This document shows positions 49,490 through 58,361 of a stretch of DNA of 64,000 nucleotides, piece by piece. The notes beneath the pieces were generated by a model. It worked only from the letters and a program-made list of their open reading frames with translations, was not told the origin of the DNA and did not search any database. The position numbers and the translations under genes were made by a program. The stretch is from Acidobacteriota bacterium (lineage in GTDB: Bacteria > Acidobacteriota > Terriglobia > Terriglobales > Acidobacteriaceae), in contig JABCZI010000013.1 of NCBI GenBank assembly GCA_013289765.1, positions 78,397 to 142,396 on the forward strand, given 5' to 3'. Numbering within the stretch: position 1 is the first letter of the stretch; every line of letters starts with the position of its first letter.

Positions 49490-52168
49490 TTAACTAATGG
49501 CCGGGTTTACTTTTTCCTGATCAATTCCAAGATCACGGATGGCTTGCTTAACCACGTCAATGCTGATTTTCTTTTCCCGCGCCAGCGCTCCCAGCGTAGC
49601 CAGCACGATATGTTTGGCATCGACTTCGAAGAAATCGCGTAGTGCGACGCGACTCTCACTGCGGCCAAACCCATCGGTTCCAAGAGAAACAAATTGTCCT
49701 GGAACCCATTTCGCCAGAGATTCAGGCAATACCTTCATGTAATCTGATGCGGCGATGAAGGGCCCGGGCGCATCTTTCAAGGTTTGCGTCACGTAAGGCA
49801 TTTTCGGGGATTCGCCCGGATGCAGCATGTTCCAGCGTTCGCAATCGTTGGCATTGCGATACAGCTCTTTATAGCTGGTCACGCTCCACACATCGGCGGC
49901 CACTCCGTATTTGTCTTTCAGAATCGTCTGCGCCTTCAACACTTCGTACATGATGGTTCCGCTGCCGAGCAATTGCACCCGCAGTTTTTTGTCCGAAGCG
50001 TCCGAAGTTTTGAAGCGGTAAAGGCCGCGCAATATGCCTTCGCGGACGTTCGCGTCTTTCGGCATCTCTGGCATGGGGAGCGGTTCGTTGGTTACAGTGA
50101 GATAGTAGAAAATCGATTCCTGGTCGATGTACATGCGCTTGATGCCATCCTGAATAATGACGGCAATCTCGTAAGCGAATGCCGGGTCGTAGGCAACCAG
50201 GTTAGGAACCGGCAGCGCGAGAACGTGGCTGTGACCATCCTGATGCTGCAGGCCTTCGCCCGCCAGAGTAGTTCTTCCAGCTGTGCCGCCGATGAGGAAT
50301 CCGCGGGTGCGCATGTCGGCCGCGGCCCAGATCAGGTCGCCGATTCTCTGGAACCCGAACATGGAGTAATAAATAAAGAAGGGAATCGTGTTGATGCCGT
50401 GGTTCGCGTAGGCCGTGCCGGCTGCGATGAACGAGCACATCGAGCCCGATTCGGTGATGCCTTCCTCAAGAATCTGCCCGTTCTTTATCTCCTTGTAATA
50501 AAGGAGAGTATCCATATCGACGGGTTCGTAAAGTTGCCCGACGCTGGAATAAATGCCGACCTGCCGGAACAATGCTTCCATGCCGAAGGTGCGAGCTTCG
50601 TCGGGAATGATGGGAACGATTAGCTTGCCTAAATCCGGATCGCGGAGAAGTTTTGCCAGCAGCCGCACGAAAACCATGGTGGTGGAAGCTTCGCGCCCGT
50701 CGGTGCCTTTGTAGAACTCTTCAAAGTGCGCTTCCGGCACGGCCTTTATCGGCGTAGCAGACACTTTGCGCTGCGGCATGTATCCGCCGAGTTGCTGGCG
50801 GCGGGCTTGCATGTACTTGATTTCGGCGCTGTCATCGGAGGGACGATAGAACGGGGCATTGTGCAGTTCATCATCCGGAATTGGAATTCCGAAACGCGAG
50901 CGGAATAGTTCCAGCTCTTCTTCGTTCAGTTTCTTTTGCTGGTGGGTAATGTTTTTGCCTTCGCCCGCTTCGCCCAGGCCATAACCTTTAATCGTTTTGG
51001 CGAGGATGATTGTCGGGGAACCAGTGTGATCGACTGCGGCGCGGTACGCGGCATGGACCTTGATGGGGTCGTGTCCGCCGAGGCGCATGCGCGCCAGTTG
51101 CTCGTCGGAAAGATGCTCCACCATTTTCAGCAGCCGTGGATCGGTTCCGAATAAGTTCTGGCGGAAATACGCTCCGCTTTCGACGAAATATTTCTGATAC
51201 TGTCCGTCGCTGATTTCTCCGAGCCGCCTCACGAGGATGCCGTCGCGATCATTGCGAATCAGGCTGTCCCAGTCCGAGCCCCAGATCACTTTGATCACGT
51301 TCCATCCCGCGCCGCGGAAGATGGCTTCGAGTTCTTGAATGATCTTTCCGTTGCCGCGCACCGGGCCGTCCAGCCGCTGCAGGTTGCAGTTCACCACGAA
51401 AATTAAATTATCCAGATTCTCGCGCGACGCCAAGGTGATGGATCCCAAAGACTCCGGCTCGTCCATTTCGCCGTCGCCCAGGAACGCCCAAACCTTGCCG
51501 CCCCTCGATTCCTTCAGCCCGCGATTCTCCAGATAGCGAATGAAGCGCGCGTGATAGATCGCCTGAATCGGACCCAGGCCCATCGAAACCGTGGGGAACT
51601 CCCAGAAATTCGGCATCAGCCACGGATGAGGATAGGAACTCAATCCGCCGCCCGGTTTCAATTCGCGGCGGAAATTCTCCAGCTTCTCGGTTGGAATGCG
51701 GCCTTCGAGAAAAGCACGAGAGTAGATACCAGGCGCGGCGTGGCCCTGAAAATAAACAAAGTCGCGATCACCGCTTTCATTTCTTGCCTGGAAGAAATGA
51801 TTGAACGCAACTTCGTACAAAGTCGCCGCCGAAGCGAATGTCGAAATGTGTCCGCCGATGCCTTCCTGAATTTTGTTGGCGCGCACCACCATGGCCAACG
51901 CGTTCCATCGAACCAGGCTCTTGATGCGGCGTTCCATCTCCTGGCTTCCGGGAAACGGTGCTTGTTGCGCAGACGGAATCGTGTTCTGGTAAGGAGTGGT
52001 CGCCGAGAACGGAAGATTCACACCGGCGGCATGGCGGGCATGCAGCGCAAGTTGCTGCAGCAGTCGCCCGGCGCGAACCGGGCCGCCCTGGGAGAGAACG
52101 TAGTCGAGTGAGTCAACCCACTCGCGAGTTTCTAATACCTCTTGACCGTCAGTTTCCGTCTGAGCCAC
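49490..52168 (-). CDS. aceE: pyruvate dehydrogenase E1, homodimeric
   Basis: Thiamine diphosphate enzyme decarboxylating pyruvate. From the proposed GTG it has 892 residues, close to the family norm (E. coli 887). Seen: DYVLSQGGPVRAGRLLQQLA, FLGDGEMDEPESLGSITLAS (ThDP binding), NCNLQRLDGPVRGNGKIIQE and TTLAGEGLQHQDGHSHVLAL. GGAG nine bases before the GTG supports this start; an in-frame ATG at 52228 lacks such a site and lies in a 14-bp tandem repeat. First gene of the operon. Confidence 0.95.
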   Translation of the reverse strand: MAQTETDGQEVLETREWVDSLDYVLSQGGPVRAGRLLQQLALHARHAAGVNLPFSATTPYQNTIPSAQQAPFPGSQEMERRIKSLVRWNALAMVVRANKIQEGIGGHISTFASAATLYEVAFNHFFQARNESGDRDFVYFQGHAAPGIYSRAFLEGRIPTEKLENFRRELKPGGGLSSYPHPWLMPNFWEFPTVSMGLGPIQAIYHARFIRYLENRGLKESRGGKVWAFLGDGEMDEPESLGSITLASRENLDNLIFVVNCNLQRLDGPVRGNGKIIQELEAIFRGAGWNVIKVIWGSDWDSLIRNDRDGILVRRLGEISDGQYQKYFVESGAYFRQNLFGTDPRLLKMVEHLSDEQLARMRLGGHDPIKVHAAYRAAVDHTGSPTIILAKTIKGYGLGEAGEGKNITHQQKKLNEEELELFRSRFGIPIPDDELHNAPFYRPSDDSAEIKYMQARRQQLGGYMPQRKVSATPIKAVPEAHFEEFYKGTDGREASTTMVFVRLLAKLLRDPDLGKLIVPIIPDEARTFGMEALFRQVGIYSSVGQLYEPVDMDTLLYYKEIKNGQILEEGITESGSMCSFIAAGTAYANHGINTIPFFIYYSMFGFQRIGDLIWAAADMRTRGFLIGGTAGRTTLAGEGLQHQDGHSHVLALPVPNLVAYDPAFAYEIAVIIQDGIKRMYIDQESIFYYLTVTNEPLPMPEMPKDANVREGILRGLYRFKTSDASDKKLRVQLLGSGTIMYEVLKAQTILKDKYGVAADVWSVTSYKELYRNANDCERWNMLHPGESPKMPYVTQTLKDAPGPFIAASDYMKVLPESLAKWVPGQFVSLGTDGFGRSESRVALRDFFEVDAKHIVLATLGALAREKKISIDVVKQAIRDLGIDQEKVNPAIS

Positions 52169-52192
52169 GTCTGGGATCTCCGTTAAGTCGTG

Positions 52193-52234
52193 CTGAACAT
52201 TCTGGGCTGAACATTCCAGGCTGAACATTCCATG
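52193..52234. repeat. tandem repeat, three 14-bp units, upstream of aceE
   Basis: CTGAACATTCTGGG, CTGAACATTCCAGG and CTGAACATTCCATG in direct succession, 25 bp before the proposed aceE start. The period equals that of the repeats before skp and before the P450 gene. Confidence 0.88.
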
Positions 52235-52364
52235 ATATGCAATTACGCGGAATTTTGCTGGACGAAAGTCGCTGTCTAAACGTTCTACAATGCCAAAGGT
52301 CCCCTGGAAGGTGGCATTGGCGGGCCTATTTCGGACATCTTTTATTATTTTTAATGGAGGTCTA

Positions 52365-52904
52365 ATGCTGCGGATTGCACTGCTTCTGATTGTGGTTGTG
52401 ATCGTCGCGATTGTAATTCTGCGCTTGCTCTCCAGCGGTCGCGCCGCAGCTATCGCGCCAGGCAGCGCTGCTCCTGACTTTAACTTGCCATCGCAGGAAG
52501 GTGCTTCGGTCAGCTTGAAGGATTATCGAGGCAGCTGGGTCGTCCTTTATTTTTATCCCAAGGATCAGACGCCGGGATGCACGCGGGAAGCGCACAACTT
52601 TCAAGTCGATCAAGCCAAGTATGCGGAGCGCCACGCGATTGTTCTGGGCGTGAGCGTGGACAGTGCGGAGTCGCACAAAAAGTTTTGCGCCAAGGAAGGA
52701 TTGAACTTCAAGTTGTTAGCCGACACCAGCGGCAAGGTGAGTAAGGCCTATGGTTCGCTTACCAATCTTGGAGTCGTGAAATTTGCCGCGCGGCACACTT
52801 TTCTTATTGACCCTGCCGGGAAAGTGGCGAAGGCATACACGAGCGTCGATCCCGTGCGACATAGCGAAGAAGTGCTGGCTGCTTTGGACCAACTCCAGAA
52901 GTAG
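52365..52904 (+). CDS. membrane-anchored peroxiredoxin (Bcp/AhpC-TSA)
   Basis: A 179-residue thiol peroxidase. An N-terminal helix (LRIALLLIVVVIVAIVILRLL) anchors it to the membrane, probably with the domain in the periplasm. The thioredoxin-fold domain has APDFNLPSQEGASVSLKDY, the peroxidatic Cys in YPKDQTPGCTREAHNFQ and VSVDSAESHKKFCAKEG with a possible resolving Cys. GGAGG lies five bases before the ATG, so the start is firm; an upstream in-frame ATG is rejected. Confidence 0.9.
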   Translation: MLRIALLLIVVVIVAIVILRLLSSGRAAAIAPGSAAPDFNLPSQEGASVSLKDYRGSWVVLYFYPKDQTPGCTREAHNFQVDQAKYAERHAIVLGVSVDSAESHKKFCAKEGLNFKLLADTSGKVSKAYGSLTNLGVVKFAARHTFLIDPAGKVAKAYTSVDPVRHSEEVLAALDQLQK

Positions 52905-52954
52905 TCGCCGCCGGTTGGCCTGCGGGCCATAATCCGAGCAAGACATGCTTTAAG

Positions 52955-53024
52955 ACATTGGCTTTAAGAGATCGGCTTCAAAACATCGGCGTCAAAACAT
53001 CGGCCTCAAAACATTGGCTTAATG
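52955..53024. repeat. tandem repeat, five 14-bp units
   Basis: Units ACATTGGCTTTAAG, AGATCGGCTTCAAA, ACATCGGCGTCAAA, ACATCGGCCTCAAA and ACATTGGCTTAATG. The last unit runs into the 20-bp palindrome. Confidence 0.85.
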
Positions 53025-53040
53025 TTCCGCGCGGAACATT
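53021..53040. promoter_or_regulatory. perfect 20-bp palindrome
   Basis: AATGTTCCGCGCGGAACATT, fully symmetrical, 50 bp upstream of a TATAAT and 175 bp before the P450 start. A dimeric regulator site is likely; the protein is unknown. Confidence 0.6.
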
Positions 53041-53214
53041 TGTACAGATTATATCGTATGTACAGTAGGGTCGGTATAATACCTTCTAAGCGACTGAGAG
53101 GGCCGGACTTAACGGCTTTCCCCAGGCCGCGAAGAGAAGTGCCCGCAAACCTGAAGGTAGCTAGATAGGAAGGGCGGGTGAGGTCCTGGCTGGCGTCAGG
53201 GTAAACTGAACGGA

Positions 53215-54603
53215 ATGGGTACCGCGGCACGGCATGAAGCGCAAGAGCCTTTTGGGAAAGAAAAAGAATACCGCTTCCCGCCCGGCTTCCAGCGCAATCT
53301 TGTCTGGTATGTGCTGCGCAAATTCCGTCCCCTAAACCCCATCCATCTCTTTCAGCATTTGGCTGAGACCTACGGCGACATCGCGCATTACAAACTTGGA
53401 AGCCAGCATATTGTTTTTCTGAACCATCCCGAGTACATCCGTGAAGTGCTGGTGGTGCAGAATGACAACTTCATCAAGGAACGGACGGTGCAGCGGAGCA
53501 AGATGCTGCTGGGCGAGGGCATGATTACTGCAGAAGGGGCCGCGCACCGGGCGCAGAGGCTGGCGGCGCAGCCTGCATTTCATCGCCAGCGGATTGTGGA
53601 ATACGCAGGCATCATGGTCGAAGAAGCGGTTCACATCCGCGATTCCTGGCGGGCGGGGGAAGAACGCGATATCGCCACGGACATGATGCACCTGACGCTC
53701 AACGTGGTGGCGCGAACTTTGTTCGCGACCGACCTGCGCGAGGAGGTGTACGAACTGGCAGCCGCCATCAATCGCATCATGGGGCTCTACAATTTTCTGA
53801 TCATGCTGCCAGCGGCGGAGTGGCTGGTGCATTTGCGTCCCCCAGGGTTAGCCGCTTTCGTCCGGGCGCGCAACCGAATCGATGCGGTGGTTTACCGCAT
53901 GATCGACGCGCATCGCAAGAGCGGGCTAGATAGCGGGAGCTTACTCGATCTGATGCTGGCGGCTTCTCCTGCCGAGAACGAAGGATCAAGACAGTCTTTA
54001 TTTCTGCGGGATCAGGTCATCACGATTTTTCTGGCGGGCTACGAGACGGTTGCCAACGCGCTTTCGTGGACGTGGTATTCGCTCTCGCAAAATCCGGACT
54101 GCGAACTCAAGTTTCAGGAAGAGGTAGATGCGGTCCTCGGGAGGCGGTTGCCAACGTTTGAGGATGTATCGCGTCTGCGCTACACCGAAAGTGTGATGGC
54201 GGAATCACTTCGGCTCTATCCTCCGGCGTGGGCCATGGGCCGTTATGCCCGCGACGATTTCTCTCTGGGAGATTATTTTCTTCCTGCCCAAACCACGGTG
54301 CTGATCAGCCAGTTCATCACGCACCGCGATCCGCGATATTTTCCCGAGCCGCTGCGCTTCGATCCCGAACGATTTTCCGCGGTGGCCAAAGCCAGGCGGG
54401 CGAAATTTACTTACTTCCCGTTTGGTGCGGGCGCGAGGCAGTGCATCGGAGAATCTTTTGCCTGGATGGAAGGAGTGCTCATTCTGGCGACGTTGGCTCA
54501 GAAGTGGAAGCTAAGGTTGGTCCCCGGGCATCCGGTAGAGCCGCAGCCGCTGATTACGCTGCGGCCGAAATATGGAATGCGCATGCTGGTTGAGGCGCGT
54601 TAA
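53215..54603 (+). CDS. cytochrome P450
   Basis: Haem-thiolate monooxygenase of 462 residues. The I-helix oxygen-binding motif is FLAGYETVANALSW, the K-helix E-x-x-R is in MAESLRLYPPAW, the PERF-type segment is RFDPERFSAV, and the haem loop is YFPFGAGARQCIGESFAWME. Length and order fit the CYP102/CYP4-like long-chain group. No ferredoxin or reductase is adjacent. Substrate unknown. Confidence 0.95.
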   Translation: MGTAARHEAQEPFGKEKEYRFPPGFQRNLVWYVLRKFRPLNPIHLFQHLAETYGDIAHYKLGSQHIVFLNHPEYIREVLVVQNDNFIKERTVQRSKMLLGEGMITAEGAAHRAQRLAAQPAFHRQRIVEYAGIMVEEAVHIRDSWRAGEERDIATDMMHLTLNVVARTLFATDLREEVYELAAAINRIMGLYNFLIMLPAAEWLVHLRPPGLAAFVRARNRIDAVVYRMIDAHRKSGLDSGSLLDLMLAASPAENEGSRQSLFLRDQVITIFLAGYETVANALSWTWYSLSQNPDCELKFQEEVDAVLGRRLPTFEDVSRLRYTESVMAESLRLYPPAWAMGRYARDDFSLGDYFLPAQTTVLISQFITHRDPRYFPEPLRFDPERFSAVAKARRAKFTYFPFGAGARQCIGESFAWMEGVLILATLAQKWKLRLVPGHPVEPQPLITLRPKYGMRMLVEAR

Positions 54604-56051
54604 TGCGAGCTGCGCTTCTCGCCGCCAGGGTTGAGTTTGCTGGGCGGAGCAGCTGCGCTCACGAGAACTACCGCGGGTAAGTTCACCTGGAACAGAGAGC
54701 CTCTTCCAAGTTCGCTTTTCACAGTGATCGATCCCTTGTGAAGGTGGACGATCCATTGCGCGATCGCCAGACCCAGGCCAGCGCCGCCAAGTTCCCGGCT
54801 GCGCGCCTTGTCGACACGATAGAAGCGCTCGAAAATTCTGGCTTGATCCTCGGGCGCGATCCCCCCGCCCGTGTCCTGGACGCTGACGACGACGCGGCCA
54901 TTGATCTCTTCAGCAGAGAGCGTTACTTTGCCGGGTACGGGCGTGTACTTGAAAGCATTGTCGAGAAGAATGTCGATCACGCGCCGCAGTGCGCTGCCAT
55001 CTGCCATCAACGGCAATGGGGCTGCCGGCAAGCGATCTTCAAACTGCAAATTTCGCAGGGAAGCGACTTGCGCCCACTTCGAGGCAGACTCTCTCAATAA
55101 CGTGACCAGGTCGAGAGACTGAATGTTGAGAGCTTCGCCACCGGAGTCTGCGCGCGCCAAAGCAAGGAGTTCCTCGATAAGTTTGGCAGTACGATCTGAT
55201 TCGACAAGAATATGCTGCAGCGCGTCGCGATACTCGGATTCGTCGCGCGACCGCCGCAACGCGAGTTCGGCCTCGGTGTGGATGAGGGCGATAGGAGTTC
55301 GCAATTCGTGGGAAGCGTCGGCGGTGAATTCGGTGATGCGGAGGAAGGCGGACTCGATTCTGGCCAGCATCTCGTTCAGGGTGTCTGAGAGCCGCTGCAA
55401 CTCATCTCCGGTGGTTAGGGTTTCGAGGCGGCTGCTGAGATTGTGGCCAGAGATGGTACGCGCAGTTCGCGCCAGAGCATCGACAGGCGCGAGCGCTCGA
55501 TGACTAAGCCAATAGCCAACGCCCGACGCACCCAGCAGCAAAATCGGCGCGAAGCCAAGCAGGTATTTGCGGAAGTCATCGAGGGTTTCGATTTCTTCGT
55601 GCATAGGGTGGCCGAGCTGAACGGTATACACGCGTTTGCCCGCGAGCATTCTTTTACTGATGAAACGGAAGCTGCGGTGGCCCAATTTTCGATTTTCGTA
55701 ACGCGGCTTTCCCTGGGGATCGACCGGCACTGGCGGCAGCGGGTAGTCTTCAAGAAAGCGCGAACGATAGATTGAGTCGCCGTCGGCATCGCTGATTTGC
55801 AAATAATCTTCGGAGCTTTCGATCTTGTAGTCTTCGCTGAGTTCTGCCTCCAGCTCCGGTGTTGAAACATCTTGCCGGGCTTGCAGGAATCGTTCCAGAT
55901 CAGAAGCCTGGTCCTTCAGGACTTGATCGGCAATGTCGTACACGTTCTGGCGCAGGATGAACCACATGCCCACGCCAAAGATAAGTTCAGCCAGCAGAAA
56001 AATCGCCAGGTACCAGAGGGTCAGACGCGAGCCGATGGAAAGCCGCTTCAC
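54600..56051 (-). CDS. sensor histidine kinase
   Basis: Membrane kinase of 483 residues. A first helix (LWYLAIFLLAELIFGVGMWF), a ~130-residue sensor domain, a second helix (LLGFAPILLLGASGVGYWLS), HAMP, then HisKA with the phospho-acceptor in FTADASHELRTPIALIHTEA and HATPase_c (ILLDNAFKYTPVPG, DTGGGIAPEDQARIFERFYR, GGAGLGLAIAQWIV). It follows the response regulator gene with a 4-bp overlap. Confidence 0.95.
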   Translation of the reverse strand: MKRLSIGSRLTLWYLAIFLLAELIFGVGMWFILRQNVYDIADQVLKDQASDLERFLQARQDVSTPELEAELSEDYKIESSEDYLQISDADGDSIYRSRFLEDYPLPPVPVDPQGKPRYENRKLGHRSFRFISKRMLAGKRVYTVQLGHPMHEEIETLDDFRKYLLGFAPILLLGASGVGYWLSHRALAPVDALARTARTISGHNLSSRLETLTTGDELQRLSDTLNEMLARIESAFLRITEFTADASHELRTPIALIHTEAELALRRSRDESEYRDALQHILVESDRTAKLIEELLALARADSGGEALNIQSLDLVTLLRESASKWAQVASLRNLQFEDRLPAAPLPLMADGSALRRVIDILLDNAFKYTPVPGKVTLSAEEINGRVVVSVQDTGGGIAPEDQARIFERFYRVDKARSRELGGAGLGLAIAQWIVHLHKGSITVKSELGRGSLFQVNLPAVVLVSAAAPPSKLNPGGEKRSSH

Positions 56052-56728
56052 GACGCAGACTCCTCGCGAATCATGTAGCCAACGCCTCGGACGGTAAGGA
56101 TCAACTTAGGCAGGCCTTCGCGATCCACTTTGTGGCGCAGAAGGCGGACGAAGGCGTCCAGCGTATTTTCCTCAATTTCGCGATCGAAGCCCCAGACTGC
56201 TTCGATCAGGGTATTCCGCGGAACCACCTTGCCGGCGCGATACATCAACCGTTCAAGCAGGCTGTACTCGGTGCGAGTGAGGGTAATTGCAACGCCGGCG
56301 CGAGAAACCTCGCGGGACTCCGGGTCGAGCACGAGATCCCCCACCTGCAGGCGATTCTGGGGCCGGGAGGTTGAGCGGCGCTGCAGAGCGCGCAGGCGTG
56401 CCAGCAGTTCGTTGAAGGTGAATGGCTTGGTGAGATAGTCGTCGGCACCGGAGTCCAGCCCGCGGACGACGTCGGGAACGGAATCCTTGGCGGTGAGCAT
56501 CAACACTGGGGTAACGATTCGTTCCTGGCGAAGTTTTTTGGCGAGATCGAAGCCATTCATCTTGGGAAGCATGATATCCAACACAATCGCGTCAAATTCG
56601 TAAGCGTGCGCGAGCTCCCAGCCTTCGCCGCCATCGGCGGCGCAGGTCACGTTGTGACCTTCTTCAGTAAGGCCACGGCGCAACAGTTCGAGCATTCGAG
56701 GTTCGTCTTCGACCACCAGCAGCTTCAC
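56048..56728 (-). CDS. OmpR/PhoB-family response regulator
   Basis: A 226-residue regulator: receiver domain with acceptor Asp in FDAIVLDIMLPKMNGFDLAK and Lys in DDYLTKPFTFNELLARL, then a winged-helix DNA-binding domain (LTRTEYSLLERLMYRAGKVV, NTLDAFVRLLRHKVD). It is cotranscribed with the kinase. An inverted repeat about 55 bp upstream may be its own binding site. Confidence 0.96.
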   Translation of the reverse strand: MKLLVVEDEPRMLELLRRGLTEEGHNVTCAADGGEGWELAHAYEFDAIVLDIMLPKMNGFDLAKKLRQERIVTPVLMLTAKDSVPDVVRGLDSGADDYLTKPFTFNELLARLRALQRRSTSRPQNRLQVGDLVLDPESREVSRAGVAITLTRTEYSLLERLMYRAGKVVPRNTLIEAVWGFDREIEENTLDAFVRLLRHKVDREGLPKLILTVRGVGYMIREESAS

Positions 56729-56781
56729 AGGGTTGGTTTACCACATTCCGGGATTCTGCGTGCGGTCCACATTGCTATTAG

Positions 56782-56808
56782 TTCACTTCAATCTGAAGAT
56801 TGAGTGAA
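56782..56808. promoter_or_regulatory. inverted repeat upstream of the two-component operon
   Basis: TTCACTTCAAT and ATTGAGTGAA with a 6-base spacer; the arms match except for one inserted base. Its position before the response regulator gene suggests autoregulation. Confidence 0.5.
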
Positions 56809-56860
56809 ACTGAAATAAAGAGAGATAGCGCTAAGGGATGAGGTTGGCGGGCTATTTGAA

Positions 56861-56910
56861 TGGAGGCGCGGGTCGGAATCGAACCGACGCATAAAGGTTT
56901 TGCAGACCCT
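56861..56910 (-). tRNA. 3' half of tRNA-Cys (GCA), probable attachment-site scar
   Basis: On the minus strand the sequence gives an anticodon arm AGGGT-CTGCAAA-ACCTT with anticodon GCA, variable loop TATGC, T arm GTCGG-TTCGATT-CCGAC, acceptor strand CCGCGCC, T73 and encoded CCA. The D arm and 5' acceptor strand do not follow; unrelated sequence begins at the anticodon stem. It is therefore not a working tRNA gene but a fragment, as left by integration into a tRNA gene. Its translation gives the familiar false peptide VGIEPTHKGFADP. Confidence 0.8.
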
Positions 56911-57039
56911 CAATCAATGCCTCCAAGCTCTTTCGATTCAATGCGACGATCTATGGAATCGCCTGTGTTGGGCACTTTTTGTCCACCCCGAGAGCTTTGC
57001 ACTTATATAATTCTGGCGCGTAGCAGTGGGGTAGTCACA

Positions 57040-58077
57040 ATGACGCTTCGGCATTATCGTCGGGAGCTAGACAGCGTCTTCTGCATTCTGGGTAACTCAG
57101 AGAATGCTATCACCGAGAGCATCGCTTGGGTGTTGAGCCAGTGTCCAACATTCCTGTTTACCTTCCTCCACACTCTGACCCCTGACATGAAAGTAGGAGC
57201 ACTCCAAGTCGCCACACAATCTTTCAGCGGTGATCGAGGCTTTACCGATATCGAGATTTATGAGGACAAAGTCGTACATGTCATTGTGGAGGCCAAGAAA
57301 GGGTTCTGGCTTCCCCAGGAGAACCAATTCAGACGCTATCTGCCAAGGTTTCAGCAAACCCAGGCGCCTCCGCACGGGCGCTTTTTGGTCTCAATGAGTG
57401 AAGCTACTGAGGTATACGCTGGACTGCATCTCCCGCAGGATGTCGATGAAGTACCCCTTAAGCATTTGAGTTGGCGTCAGACCCTTCGTCTTGTGGGAGA
57501 TAGTTACGCAAAGACCGGATCGTTCGACGAGAAGCGTTGGCTAGGACAACTATCACTTTTTCTCGGAGGCATCGCAACAATGCAGAATCAAGGATCAAAC
57601 GAGGTCTTCGTCGTCGTCCTAAGCCGGGACGAGATTTTGCCAAACTCCGGATACACATGGATTGATGTCGTCGAAAAAGATGGAAATTATTTTCACCCGG
57701 TGGGAAACGGCTGGCCTGCGGAGCCGCCTAATTATGTGGGTTTCAGGTACGATGGGCGGCTCCAATCTGTTCATCACGTCGAGAGTTATGAGGTGGTCCG
57801 AAACCTACAGGCCCGAAACAAGAACTGGCCAGCAACTTCGCAGGAAACAAAGCGAAGCCGCCCGCCCCATGATCCGCATTTCGTCTACACCCTTGGCAAG
57901 CCCATGCGACCCGCAAGCCCTATTCGAACCGGAAAAATCTTTCGAAATGGCCGCGTCAAGTGTGCGATAGATACTCTGTTATCCGGCGAGTTCGACACCA
58001 TAGCTGATGCGAGGGATGCGTCGAAGCGCCGAATCGCCGAACTTGCAGACCCCACCCCTTCAGGTATTGCGGAATAA
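57040..58077 (+). CDS. PD-(D/E)XK nuclease-like protein
   Basis: A 345-residue protein with a likely nuclease core: the Asp in GFTDIEIYEDKVVHV and the E-x-K in VIVEAKKGFWLP, spaced as in PD-(D/E)XK enzymes. The rest is not recognised. The ATG (MTLRHYRRELDSVF) is preferred; the upstream open frame runs through the tRNA fragment. TATAAT lies 29 bp before it. It is the first gene of the island and may serve in defence or in element maintenance (inference). Confidence 0.7.
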   Translation: MTLRHYRRELDSVFCILGNSENAITESIAWVLSQCPTFLFTFLHTLTPDMKVGALQVATQSFSGDRGFTDIEIYEDKVVHVIVEAKKGFWLPQENQFRRYLPRFQQTQAPPHGRFLVSMSEATEVYAGLHLPQDVDEVPLKHLSWRQTLRLVGDSYAKTGSFDEKRWLGQLSLFLGGIATMQNQGSNEVFVVVLSRDEILPNSGYTWIDVVEKDGNYFHPVGNGWPAEPPNYVGFRYDGRLQSVHHVESYEVVRNLQARNKNWPATSQETKRSRPPHDPHFVYTLGKPMRPASPIRTGKIFRNGRVKCAIDTLLSGEFDTIADARDASKRRIAELADPTPSGIAE

Positions 58078-58091
58078 TAGTTTGGTAAGTT

Positions 58092-58148
58092 GTTGGTCCG
58101 TTTCGTTTGAACCAACCCTCCACTGTGGGAGGGGAAAAGCGGACCGAC
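58092..58148. repeat. long imperfect palindrome after the nuclease gene
   Basis: Outer arms GTTGGTCCG and CGGACCGAC (8 of 9 pairs) enclose an inner CCCTCC/GGAGGG hairpin, 14 bp after the nuclease stop codon. It may be a terminator or a recombination site; the rest of the 284-bp gap to the recombinase shows no gene. Confidence 0.5.
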
Positions 58149-58361
58149 TACACCTTGAATGCCTTCCAGGGCAGTCTCCATTTGCGAAACAGGGGGCCGG
58201 ACGCGCCCGATTCGGGCCAAGTCTTACTTCTGATTTTTGGTCAATTTCGTCTTAGCCAAAGTGCGGATTCCAGGAGCCGTTTGAAACCCCGCGTAGAACG
58301 CCGAATCCCTTGATTTCCCGCCCATTTTCCGCTCAAATCGTCTCTCAAAATAGGAGGAACG

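Larger units (their letters stand above)
52905..53214 (+). promoter_or_regulatory. P450 upstream region with repeats and palindromes
   Basis: This 310-bp gap holds five 14-bp direct repeats (52955-53024), a perfect 20-bp palindrome (53021-53040), a second dyad with TGTAC arms (about 53042-53065) and TATAAT within GGTATAATACC at about 53074. The P450 gene would start transcription about 130 bp before its start codon. Confidence 0.5.

Noticed and set aside
56860..57039. N-terminal extension of the nuclease gene reading VGIEPTHKGFADP
   Set aside because: It is the translation of the tRNA-Cys fragment, a known annotation artefact; the ATG at 57040 is used.
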